DNA of 16,173 nucleotides, taken from Clostridia bacterium (GTDB taxonomy: Bacteria; Bacillota_E; SLMV01; PUMD01). Below, in pieces: positions 7,642 through 14,379 of this stretch; positions within the stretch are counted from its first letter, which is position 1, and each line of letters begins with the position of its first letter. A model generated the notes under the pieces. That model had not been told where the DNA came from. It worked only from the letters and a program-made list of their open reading frames with translations, and ran no database searches. Made by a program: the position numbers and the translations under genes. The stretch covers positions 1 through 16,173 of the forward strand of contig PWUC01000168.1 in NCBI GenBank assembly GCA_003562655.1, written 5' to 3'.

Positions 7642-8475
7642 TTGGGAGAGACAGTGGTTATTACGTCGGGAAAGGGTGGCGTGGGCAAGACGACGGCGAC
7701 AGCCAACATTGGAGCGGCTCTGGCGGACCTGGGGTACCGGGTGGCCCTAGTCGATGCCGACATTGGTTTGCGCAACCTGGATGTCGTGCTCGGCCTGGAG
7801 AACAGGATCGTCTACGATCTGGTTGATGTGGTGGATGGCTTCTGCCGGCTGAAACAGGCGTTGATAAAGGACAAGCGGACCGACGGACTCTATCTTCTTC
7901 CCGCCGCCCAGACCAGGGACAAATCTGCGGTGAATCCCGAGCAGATGAGGCGGATCTGTGACCAGCTCAAGGAGGCCAATCTGGCAGTTGAGGCAGGGGG
8001 CGCAGAGTATCTGGACTACATACTGGTCGATTCCCCGGCGGGGATCGAGCAGGGTTTCCGCAACGCCGTGGCCGGCGCAGACCGGGCGTTCATTATCACC
8101 ACGCCGGAGGTCTCTGCCGTGCGGGATGCGGATCGAATCATAGGTCTGCTGGAGGCCGAGGATCTTCCCCGTCCCCAGTTGATCATCAACAGGTTCCGGC
8201 CGGGAATGGTGCGAAGCGGGGACATGATGGACATTGAGGACATGATCGACATACTCGCCATCGGTCTGTTGGGCGTGGTGCCGGAAGATGATGCGATCAT
8301 GGTCAGCACAAACCGGGGGGAGCCGGTGGTGAGCAATTCGGGTTCTCAGGCCGGCCGGTCATTCAGGAACATCGCCCGCAGGATCACTGGCGAGGATGTC
8401 CCCTTCATGGACATGGACGCGAACCGGTCAGTTTTTGAGTGGCTCGGTCAGCTTTTTGGTCTCCGCCAGCGTTGA
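7642..8475 (+). CDS. minD: Septum site-determining ATPase MinD
   Basis: ParA/MinD-type deviant Walker ATPase that binds the membrane as an ATP dimer and recruits MinC; MinE stimulates its hydrolysis. The deviant Walker A motif SGKGGVGKTT has K11 and K16. The A' segment DADIGLRNLDVVLGLENR and the Walker B segment ILVDSPAGIEQGF follow. The last ~15 residues (SVFEWLGQLFGLRQR) form the expected C-terminal amphipathic membrane-targeting helix. The 277 residues match a normal MinD with a slightly longer linker. The start is the TTG at 7642, behind CAGGGAGAG; it gives MGETVVITSGKGG, the canonical N-terminus, so a longer start is unlikely. minE follows after 12 bases. Confidence 0.96.
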   Translation: MGETVVITSGKGGVGKTTATANIGAALADLGYRVALVDADIGLRNLDVVLGLENRIVYDLVDVVDGFCRLKQALIKDKRTDGLYLLPAAQTRDKSAVNPEQMRRICDQLKEANLAVEAGGAEYLDYILVDSPAGIEQGFRNAVAGADRAFIITTPEVSAVRDADRIIGLLEAEDLPRPQLIINRFRPGMVRSGDMMDIEDMIDILAIGLLGVVPEDDAIMVSTNRGEPVVSNSGSQAGRSFRNIARRITGEDVPFMDMDANRSVFEWLGQLFGLRQR

Positions 8476-8487
8476 AGGGGGGTTGCC

Positions 8488-8757
8488 GTGGGTTTTCTGG
8501 ACAGATTGTTTGGCAGGCGCAAACCCAGTAAGCAGATCGCCAAGGAGCGGCTGCAGTTGGTCCTGAGCCATGACAGGATGAGAATTCCCACCGGGATACT
8601 GGAGCCATTGAAGGACGATCTCATAAGAGTCATATCCAGATACATCGAGATAGATGAATCCGGGATAACGGTCGAGTTCGGCGATGCCGACGGGCAGAGG
8701 CGGTCACTGGTGGCGAGCATTCCCGTGATCGGAATGAGGCGGGACCGCCTTCGCTGA
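8488..8757 (+). CDS. minE: Cell division topological specificity factor MinE
   Basis: MinE releases MinD from the membrane and drives pole-to-pole oscillation. The 89-residue length and layout are textbook: the N-terminal amphipathic membrane-targeting segment GFLDRLFGRRK, the MinD-contact helix region KQIAKERLQLVLSHDRM, and the C-terminal dimerisation domain ending in RRSLVASIPVIGMRRD. The start is the GTG at 8488, preceded by GAAGGGGGG. A true MinE shows that this organism uses the MinCDE oscillator common in Clostridia and not, or not only, the DivIVA/MinJ-anchored system of B. subtilis. It is tightly spaced with minD upstream and rodA downstream. Confidence 0.95.
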   Translation: MGFLDRLFGRRKPSKQIAKERLQLVLSHDRMRIPTGILEPLKDDLIRVISRYIEIDESGITVEFGDADGQRRSLVASIPVIGMRRDRLR

Positions 8758-8774
8758 CGAGGGAGGGATGCCCT

Positions 8775-9920
8775 GTGCCAGGCAGCAGACTGTTGCGACA
8801 TGTGGACTGGGTGCTGATCATGGCCGTCCTGATCATCACGGCCATGGGACTCATCATGATCGCCGGATCCACAGCCGAGGGCTGGCGCACGGTTCTGGCC
8901 TCTTCTTTTGTCCGCAGGCAGGGGATCTTTGCCCTCCTGGGGCTCGGGTCGATGATTCTTGCCCTGTCGGTCGATTACCGGTATTTGCGCAGCCTGTCCC
9001 GGGTCTTCTATGTGACATCCATCGTGCTTCTCGGCGCGGTGCTCCGGTATGGTATCGCGGCGGGAGGGGCCACGCGGTGGCTGTTGCTGGGGCCCATGCA
9101 GTTTCAGCCGGCGGAAGTGGTGAGGATCCTCGTCATCATAACCCTGGCAAACCAGGTGGCGGCACGGGGGAGAGGGCGGGGCGAAGAGTATACGTGGGGG
9201 GACTTCGGGTGGTCCGTGGTGCATGTGGGCGTGCCGGCCCTGCTGGTCCTGGCCCAGCCCGACCTGGGCACTGCCATGGTGTTCAGTGCCGTGCTTCTCG
9301 GAGAGCTCTACCTGGCTGGCTTTAACCCCTGGAGGCTTCTTGCGGTGGCGGGCGTGGCTGCGGCAGGGGTTTTCACCACCTTGGCGGCATACACGAGGTA
9401 TGAGATGGAGATCCCCTTCCTGAAGCCATACATGGTCGATCGCCTGATTGCCTTTGTGGATCCCACCGCGGATCCCACCGGGGCTGGCTATCATTTGCAG
9501 CAGTCCATAATCGCCATCGGGTCGGGCCGGCTCACCGGCAACGGGCTCTTCAGGGGGGCCGGAGCCCAGCTTCACTTCCTCCCCGAGCAGCACACGGATT
9601 TCATCTTTTCTGCGCTGGGTGAACAGGTGGGGTTTGTGGGTGTGGCCATTCTTCTGCTCGCCTTTCTGGTTATGTTCCTGCGCATGCTGTCAGCGGCAGC
9701 GGGGGCCGGTGATCACTACGGGGCGGTCCTCGTCGGCGGCGTGGTGGCCATGCTTCTTTTCCGGGTTGTCGTCAATGTCGGGATGACCGTCGGGATCATG
9801 CCCATCACCGGTCTGCCCCTGCCCTTTGTCAGCTACGGCGGCAGCGCCCTCGTATCTGACCTGGTATGCGTTGGCCTCGTGTTGAATGTGGGCATGCGGC
9901 GTCACAAGATCCTCTTCTGA
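8775..9920 (+). CDS. rodA: SEDS peptidoglycan glycosyltransferase, RodA-type
   Basis: SEDS-family integral membrane polymerase that makes glycan strands from lipid II and pairs with a class-B PBP. The 381 residues contain about ten hydrophobic segments. Family landmarks are GGATRWLLLGPMQFQPAE (~96-114), AQPDLGTAMVF, DPTADPTGAGYHLQQS, AIGSGRLTGNGLFRG, LPEQHTDFIFSALGEQ and the C-terminal GLPLPFVSYGGSALVSD. D275 in HTDFIF aligns with the catalytic aspartate of RodA (E. coli D262). The usual QPSE.AK motif reads QPAEVVR here, a small departure. The start is the GTG at 8775, with GGGAGGG seven bases upstream. Position in an mre/PBP2 cluster favours RodA over FtsW or SpoVE, but the three cannot be fully separated by eye. 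Confidence 0.9.
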   Translation: MPGSRLLRHVDWVLIMAVLIITAMGLIMIAGSTAEGWRTVLASSFVRRQGIFALLGLGSMILALSVDYRYLRSLSRVFYVTSIVLLGAVLRYGIAAGGATRWLLLGPMQFQPAEVVRILVIITLANQVAARGRGRGEEYTWGDFGWSVVHVGVPALLVLAQPDLGTAMVFSAVLLGELYLAGFNPWRLLAVAGVAAAGVFTTLAAYTRYEMEIPFLKPYMVDRLIAFVDPTADPTGAGYHLQQSIIAIGSGRLTGNGLFRGAGAQLHFLPEQHTDFIFSALGEQVGFVGVAILLLAFLVMFLRMLSAAAGAGDHYGAVLVGGVVAMLLFRVVVNVGMTVGIMPITGLPLPFVSYGGSALVSDLVCVGLVLNVGMRRHKILF

Positions 9921-9940
9921 TTTCCTCTCTTTTCCGTCCT

Positions 9941-9971
9941 GCATAAAGGGACGGGCGCACTAGTATAAATT
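9941..9971 (+). promoter_or_regulatory. Possible sporulation-type promoter before the spoIVFA-like gene
   Basis: The 86-base gap after rodA contains the AT-rich TATAAATT (9964-9971) and, 16 bases upstream, GCATAAA (9941-9947). They resemble the sigma-E elements KMATATT and CATACAAT at 5 of 7 and 5 of 8 positions; TATAAA alone could also be a sigma-A -10. A start site near 9978 would leave the ribosome binding site (GGAGAGG, 9990-9996) and the ATG at 10007 intact. The spoIVF operon of B. subtilis is under sigma-E, which motivated the search. A GC hairpin (CCGTCC 9934-9939 with GGACGG 9949-9954) overlaps the region and has no T-tract. Confidence 0.3.
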
Positions 9972-10006
9972 ATGTGCAGACGAACACGAGGAGAGGACAG
10001 GCGCCC

Positions 10007-10753
10007 ATGAGACGCTTACCCAGTCAGGGAATGTCGCAGCGGGAGGGAGCCCTGCGACGTCTATCTACCCGGGCGGGCAGGGGGAGACCGGCCCTCGCCC
10101 ACATTGAATCCCTCGCCAGAAACAAGCTGGTCCGCCAGGTCGCCTATTCGGTCCTTTTGCTCATGGTGGTTGTGATCGTGCGGTGGGCACCGCTGTCTGT
10201 CATGGATGGCGGCCGGGCCCTCGTCTTCCGGGCCCTTACGGAGGACACGGATTGGGCGCATCTGTTCGGACATGTGTGGGCTGCCGTTGAGGATATCACC
10301 CTCCCCGGTGACGCATCCATCCCGTCCTGGTTCGCCCCGACGGGTGGGGATGCGCCGGCCTTTTTCTCCCCCGTAGACGGCGGGATCATCTCCGGCTTTG
10401 GCTGGCGAGAGGATCCGAATACCGGAGAACAGGTCTTTCATACCGGGGTGGATCTCGCCTGTGAGGAGGGCACCCCGGTCCGGGCTTCGGCTGCGGGGAC
10501 GGTTCTGAAGGTCTGGGAGGATGAGCTGTACGGTCTGGCGGTGAAGCTGCAGCACGGGGGCGACTTCACCACCCTGTATGCTCATCTGGAGGAAGTGAAG
10601 GTAAGTGAGGGCGACCACGTCGAGGCCGGAGAGCTGATCGCCCTCTCGGGGACATCGGGTAGAACCACGGGTCCCCACCTGCATTTTGAGATCCATGTTG
10701 ATGGGAGAGCGGTGGATCCGGAACCCCATCTGGCCCGGGGGGACGACAAGTGA
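10007..10753 (+). CDS. M23/LytM-domain membrane protein, SpoIVFA-like
   Basis: A 248-residue protein with a basic cytoplasmic N-terminus (~1-43), one transmembrane helix (QVAYSVLLLMVVVIV, ~44-58), a linker and a C-terminal M23/LytM domain (~120-245). All catalytic positions are present: H145 and D149 in HTGVD, H193 in YAHLEE, and H224 and H226 in PHLHFEIH, so it could be an active zinc endopeptidase. It lies directly before spoIVFB, exactly where SpoIVFA sits in Bacillus; there SpoIVFA holds SpoIVFB in an inhibited complex at the outer forespore membrane. I chose the ATG at 10007 because GGAGAGG is ten bases upstream; the GTG at 9974 lies just past a promoter-like TATAAATT and has no ribosome binding site. 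The spoIVFA equivalence is synteny-based inference; a general cell-wall hydrolase is the alternative. Confidence 0.82.
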   Translation: MRRLPSQGMSQREGALRRLSTRAGRGRPALAHIESLARNKLVRQVAYSVLLLMVVVIVRWAPLSVMDGGRALVFRALTEDTDWAHLFGHVWAAVEDITLPGDASIPSWFAPTGGDAPAFFSPVDGGIISGFGWREDPNTGEQVFHTGVDLACEEGTPVRASAAGTVLKVWEDELYGLAVKLQHGGDFTTLYAHLEEVKVSEGDHVEAGELIALSGTSGRTTGPHLHFEIHVDGRAVDPEPHLARGDDK

Positions 10754-11643
10754 ACTCCCTGTCCCGGGCGAGGCTGACCTTTCACCTCGGAGGCAGCCGG
10801 GTCTCCGTTCATTTTTCCGTGATACTCCTGCTGGTCTGGGCGGCCCTGTCGAAACGTGGGTGGGAGCTGCTCATCCTGGGCGTGGTCCTGCTCACCCACG
10901 AGATGGCCCATTACATCGCCCTGCGGGGATACGGCCTGACCCTGACCGGTATCCAGCTTCTTCCCTTCGGTGCAAGGATGCAGATAAGCGGTACATCGGG
11001 CCGGCCTGACGTGGAGGTTCCCGTCGCCCTGGCCGGGCCCCTGAACAACTTCATGCTGCTGGGCCTGGGGCTGCTGCTGGGAGCTGCAGGTTGGGGAGGC
11101 GGGTACCTGTGGGATTTTTTCCTGGCCGCAAACCTGGCCCTGGCCCTGTTCAACCTGATCCCGGCCCTTCCCCTCGACGGGGGGCGGATGCTGCGCAGCT
11201 ACCTGAGCGAGGGGGTGGGAGTCGCCAGGGCGGGCCGGATCATGGCGGACTGGGGGATCTGTTGGGGCGTGCTCCTCGTTGCGATTGCCGCCTATCTGGG
11301 CATTGTGTTTGACACCTACCTCTGGGCATTGTGCCTGGTTGGTGTCATACTGTTCATGACTGCTCTCGGGGAAAAGAGCGATGTGCCGGCCGTTCCCCTC
11401 GGGAACCTGTACCGCCGCAGACCAGGACGCAGGCGAAGGGTGCCCCCGCCGATTGAGCATCTGAGCGCCTATGGCGAGGAGACGGTGGTCGGTGTGAGCC
11501 AGCGCCTCGGCAGCTACGGGTACGCGGTGATATGGATCCTGGATCGGAACCTTCAGATTGTGGGCAAGATCACGGAGGAGGATCTGCGCAGGGCGGTCAA
11601 CTCGGGCAGAGCCGACGAGCCCCTGCGAAATCTGCTGAAGTGA
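10750..11643 (+). CDS. spoIVFB: Site-2 protease family membrane metallopeptidase SpoIVFB
   Basis: M50 intramembrane protease; in sporulating Bacillota SpoIVFB cleaves pro-sigma-K inside the mother cell after forespore signalling. The zinc motif HEMAH is at residues 50-54, within a hydrophobic helix (ILGVVLLTHEMAHYIAL), and the third ligand D143 is in NLIPALPLDGGRML. Several further hydrophobic segments follow. Residues ~235-297 form a CBS-like C-terminal domain (YAVIWILDRNLQIVGKITEE), the module that senses ATP in the Bacillus protein. The 297 residues are close to the known SpoIVFB length. The start GTG at 10750 overlaps the preceding stop (GTGA), with GGGGGGAC six bases upstream, so it is translationally coupled to the SpoIVFA-like gene as expected for a two-subunit complex. 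Confidence 0.92.
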   Translation: MNSLSRARLTFHLGGSRVSVHFSVILLLVWAALSKRGWELLILGVVLLTHEMAHYIALRGYGLTLTGIQLLPFGARMQISGTSGRPDVEVPVALAGPLNNFMLLGLGLLLGAAGWGGGYLWDFFLAANLALALFNLIPALPLDGGRMLRSYLSEGVGVARAGRIMADWGICWGVLLVAIAAYLGIVFDTYLWALCLVGVILFMTALGEKSDVPAVPLGNLYRRRPGRRRRVPPPIEHLSAYGEETVVGVSQRLGSYGYAVIWILDRNLQIVGKITEEDLRRAVNSGRADEPLRNLLK

Positions 11644-11692
11644 TCGTGGGACAACTCCCCCTTTACCACAATTTTCGCGGTATGTGTATGAT

Positions 11693-11728
11693 TGAAGGTT
11701 TCTGTCAGTGTGAATCATTCTATATAAT
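11693..11728 (+). promoter_or_regulatory. Possible promoter(s) before the radical SAM gene
   Basis: The 119-base gap after spoIVFB contains a perfect TATAAT (11723-11728) but no convincing -35 at 16-18 bases. Overlapping it is CATTCTA (11716-11722), which fits the forespore sigma-G -10 pattern CATnMTA, with TGAAGG (11693-11698) 17 bases upstream as a partial -35. Either would place the transcript start ahead of the Shine-Dalgarno GAGGGGAG (11748-11755). The evidence is sequence resemblance only. Confidence 0.3.
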
Positions 11729-11762
11729 GGTTTGGGGGACGAGCCCCGAGGGGAGTGAAAGG

Positions 11763-13649
11763 TTGGATCTGTACAGACGTGTTGACGATCTTCTGCCGCA
11801 GGTGAAGCGCCCCAGCCGGTACATGGGGGGCGAGCTGCATGCGGTCAAAAAGGACTGGGAACAGACCCCGGTGAGGTTTGCCCTGGCCTATCCCGATCTG
11901 TATGAGGTGGGGATGTCCCACCTGGGAACGCAGATCCTGTACGGGACGCTCAATGATCATCCGGGGTGTCTGGCGGAGCGGGTATTCAGCCCGGCCCAGG
12001 ACATGGAGAGATTGATGCGGGAGAGGCAGATCCCCCTGTTCTCGCTGGAGAGCCGGCATCCGATAGGGGATTTTGATTTCCTCGGCATCACCCTGCAGTA
12101 TGAGATGACCTATACCAACGTCCTGAACCTCCTGTCTCTTGCATCGATCCCCCTGCGGTCGGAGGACCGGCGGGAGTCTGACCCTCTTGTCGTGGCGGGA
12201 GGTCCGTGCGCCTTCAACGTCGAGCCGGTGGCCCCCTTCTTCGATTTTGTTGTCCTCGGTGACGGTGAGGAGATCTGCCTGGAGCTCGTTGACACCCACG
12301 TGGACTGGGCCGGGGAGGGGCGTCCCGGGGGGCGGCGGGGTTTCCTGGAGCGGATTGCGGGCCTGGATGGAGTCTATGTGCCCGGTTTTTTCCGCCCGCA
12401 CTACGACGACCGGGGGGAGTTCGCCTCGATGGAGCCGCTGCGCGAGGGTGCCCCGAGGGTGCTGAAGCGGGTGGTGCGCGACCTGGGGCAGGTTACCTTC
12501 CCCACCAGGCCGGTGGTTCCCTTTGCCGAGATCGTTCATGATCGCGCCGTAGTGGAGCTGTTCAGGGGTTGTACCCGGGGCTGCAGGTTCTGCATGGCAG
12601 GGATGGTCTACCGGCCGGTGCGGGAGAGAACGCCTGAGGCGGTGGTTGATCTCTGCTATGAGACGGTGCAGAATACGGGATATCCCGAGGTATCTCTCTC
12701 TTCCCTTTCGAGCACGGACTACTCCGGGATCGAAGCGGTCATGGACCAGCTGACGGGCCGGTTCTCAGAGTCCCGCACCAGTGTCTCACTTCCGTCGCTG
12801 CGCATTGATGAGTTCTCGGTGGAGATGGCGGAGAAGGTCAGGGAGGTTCGCCAGACGGGGATAACCCTTGCGCCCGAGGCGGGCACACAGCGTCTGCGGG
12901 ACGTGATCAACAAGGGGGTCTCGGAGGAGGACTACGCGAGCTCACTGGAGGCTGCCTTCGCCTCAGGGTGTGACACGGTGAAGCTGTACTTCATGATCGG
13001 CCTTCCCACCGAGACCGACGAGGACGTTCGGGGCATCGTGACCCTGGTTCAGGGGGCCCGGGAGCTGTACCGCACCTTTCGCCAGTCAAGGCGTCCTTTG
13101 CGCATCAACCTGAGTGTCGCCTGCTTCATCCCGAAGCCCCACACCCCGTTTCAGTGGGAGCCGCAGCTGTCCGTGGAGGAATTTCAGCGCAGGATCCAGC
13201 TGTTGCAGGAGGAGCTGCCGCGGAAGGGAGTCAAGTTCAGCTGGCACGAGCCCGAGATGAGCCTGATTGAGGGTGTGCTGTCCCGCGGGGATCGCCGGCT
13301 GGCGGGGGCGGGGCAGAGGGTGTGGGAGGCGGGGTGTAGATTCGACGGCTGGTCGGAGTTTTTTGATCCCGGGACGTGGTACGGAGCCCTCGATGCGGTG
13401 GGCGTGGATCCTCACAGGCAGGCCCGACGGATCCGGAGTGAGGACGAGCCCCTGCCGTGGGATCATCTGGATGCAGGGGTGACCAGGGAGTTTCTGCGGC
13501 GCGAACGGGCGAGGGCGCATCGGGGCGAGGTCACCGGCGATTGTCGGTGGACGAGCTGCCCCGGTTGTGGTGTGTGTGAAGTCGCCGGGATGGATCCCGC
13601 GACCCTCAGCGGCGGGGCTTCCCAGGGTCTGGATGATGATGGTGTCTGA
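11763..13649 (+). CDS. Radical SAM protein, TIGR03960 family
   Basis: A 628-residue radical SAM enzyme of unknown reaction. The N-terminal ~230 residues look like a cobalamin-binding-like Rossmann domain (FALAYPDLYEVGMSHLG near the start, DFVVLGDGEEI later), but the classical B12 DxHxxG motif is not evident. The SAM domain begins at FRGCTRGCRFCMAG, with iron-sulfur ligands C270, C274 and C277, and contains LSSLSSTDYSGI and GITLAPEAGTQRLRDVINKG. A C-terminal cysteine group C594-x4-C599-x2-C602-x2-C605 (CRWTSCPGCGVC) could hold a second cluster. The next gene is its known partner family TIGR03936/DUF2344, to which it is always adjacent or fused. I chose the TTG at 11763 because GAGGGGAG is seven bases upstream and MDLYRRVDDLLPQV is the family's usual N-terminus; the ATG at 11727 falls on a TATAAT. 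Function is unknown. Confidence 0.9.
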   Translation: MDLYRRVDDLLPQVKRPSRYMGGELHAVKKDWEQTPVRFALAYPDLYEVGMSHLGTQILYGTLNDHPGCLAERVFSPAQDMERLMRERQIPLFSLESRHPIGDFDFLGITLQYEMTYTNVLNLLSLASIPLRSEDRRESDPLVVAGGPCAFNVEPVAPFFDFVVLGDGEEICLELVDTHVDWAGEGRPGGRRGFLERIAGLDGVYVPGFFRPHYDDRGEFASMEPLREGAPRVLKRVVRDLGQVTFPTRPVVPFAEIVHDRAVVELFRGCTRGCRFCMAGMVYRPVRERTPEAVVDLCYETVQNTGYPEVSLSSLSSTDYSGIEAVMDQLTGRFSESRTSVSLPSLRIDEFSVEMAEKVREVRQTGITLAPEAGTQRLRDVINKGVSEEDYASSLEAAFASGCDTVKLYFMIGLPTETDEDVRGIVTLVQGARELYRTFRQSRRPLRINLSVACFIPKPHTPFQWEPQLSVEEFQRRIQLLQEELPRKGVKFSWHEPEMSLIEGVLSRGDRRLAGAGQRVWEAGCRFDGWSEFFDPGTWYGALDAVGVDPHRQARRIRSEDEPLPWDHLDAGVTREFLRRERARAHRGEVTGDCRWTSCPGCGVCEVAGMDPATLSGGASQGLDDDGV

Positions 13650-14334
13650 GCGCATACGCTGTCAGCTGGTCATCTCGCCTCAGGTCCGGTGGGTATCGCA
13701 CCTGGAGTTTCTGCGCGTTGTGGGCAGAGCGGTCCGGAGGGCGGGGTTGCCGGTCCGATACAGCGAGGGATACAATCCGCACCTGTTGATTTCCTTCGCG
13801 GCCGCCCGTCCTGTGGGCCTTTCGAGTGAGGCAGAGTTTCTGGACCTGATGACAGATGCAAGTGAGAGTGGGGGGCATGTGCAGGACAGGATGAACGATG
13901 CTTTTCCGGGGGGCTTCCACATGAGACAGGCCCGTCCGGTTCCGCCGGATCGTCCGAGTCTGACATCCGCCATCAATGCCTCCCGGTACCGCTATCATCT
14001 GCACAGCAACCGCGCCGGGTTGTGGCGGGAGGCGGTCGGTGCCTTTCTCGATCGGGATGAAGTGGTCGTGCTCAGGAAGCGGCACACGAAAGCTGACCGC
14101 CTGGTGGACATTCGTCCCCACGTATACGACGCAGACATTCAGTCGGGCGACGCGGAGATTCAGATCGTCGCCGACATGGCCCTGGGAGGGCAGCACAACG
14201 TCAGGCCGCAGGAATTTCTTTCTGCCCTGGCATCCCTGGCAGGTCAAGAAGGCGAGGACCTGCCGGTACAGATGCATCGTCTGCACATGTACCGGCTTGA
14301 GGATGGAAACAGAATTCAGCCCTGGAACCTCTGA
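13633..14334 (+). CDS. Radical SAM-linked protein, DUF2344 (TIGR03936)
   Basis: A 233-residue protein whose N-terminal half carries the DUF2344 signature: RWVSHLEFLRVVGRAVRRAG, then PVRYSEGYNPHLLISFA, then PVGLSSEAEFLDL. This family is encoded next to, or fused with, the TIGR03960 radical SAM protein, as here. The C-terminal half is less conserved and contains no catalytic motif I recognise. Its function is unknown; substrate presentation or a carrier/partner role for the radical SAM enzyme is a guess from the invariant pairing. The start is one of three consecutive ATGs (13633, 13636, 13639), overlapping the upstream gene by 17 bases or fewer, with only a weak AGGG ahead, so coupled translation is likely. 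Longer in-frame starts add non-family sequence. Confidence 0.88.
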   Translation: MMMVSERIRCQLVISPQVRWVSHLEFLRVVGRAVRRAGLPVRYSEGYNPHLLISFAAARPVGLSSEAEFLDLMTDASESGGHVQDRMNDAFPGGFHMRQARPVPPDRPSLTSAINASRYRYHLHSNRAGLWREAVGAFLDRDEVVVLRKRHTKADRLVDIRPHVYDADIQSGDAEIQIVADMALGGQHNVRPQEFLSALASLAGQEGEDLPVQMHRLHMYRLEDGNRIQPWNL

Positions 14335-14379
14335 CCGGTTCGTGGGCTACCAGATCATTTATTGCGGGAGATGGAAACT

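Noticed and set aside
8448..9593. Long minus-strand open frame opposite minE/rodA
   Set aside because: Same low-complexity antisense composition, no recognisable domain, and it fully overlaps two clear genes.
9934..9954. Hairpin CCGTCC/GGACGG after rodA as an intrinsic terminator
   Set aside because: No T-tract follows on the + strand, and the stem overlaps the AT-rich promoter-like region; at most a weak structure.
10582..11718. Long minus-strand open frame opposite spoIVFB
   Set aside because: Gln/His/Pro-rich antisense shadow; SpoIVFB has intact catalytic motifs on the + strand.
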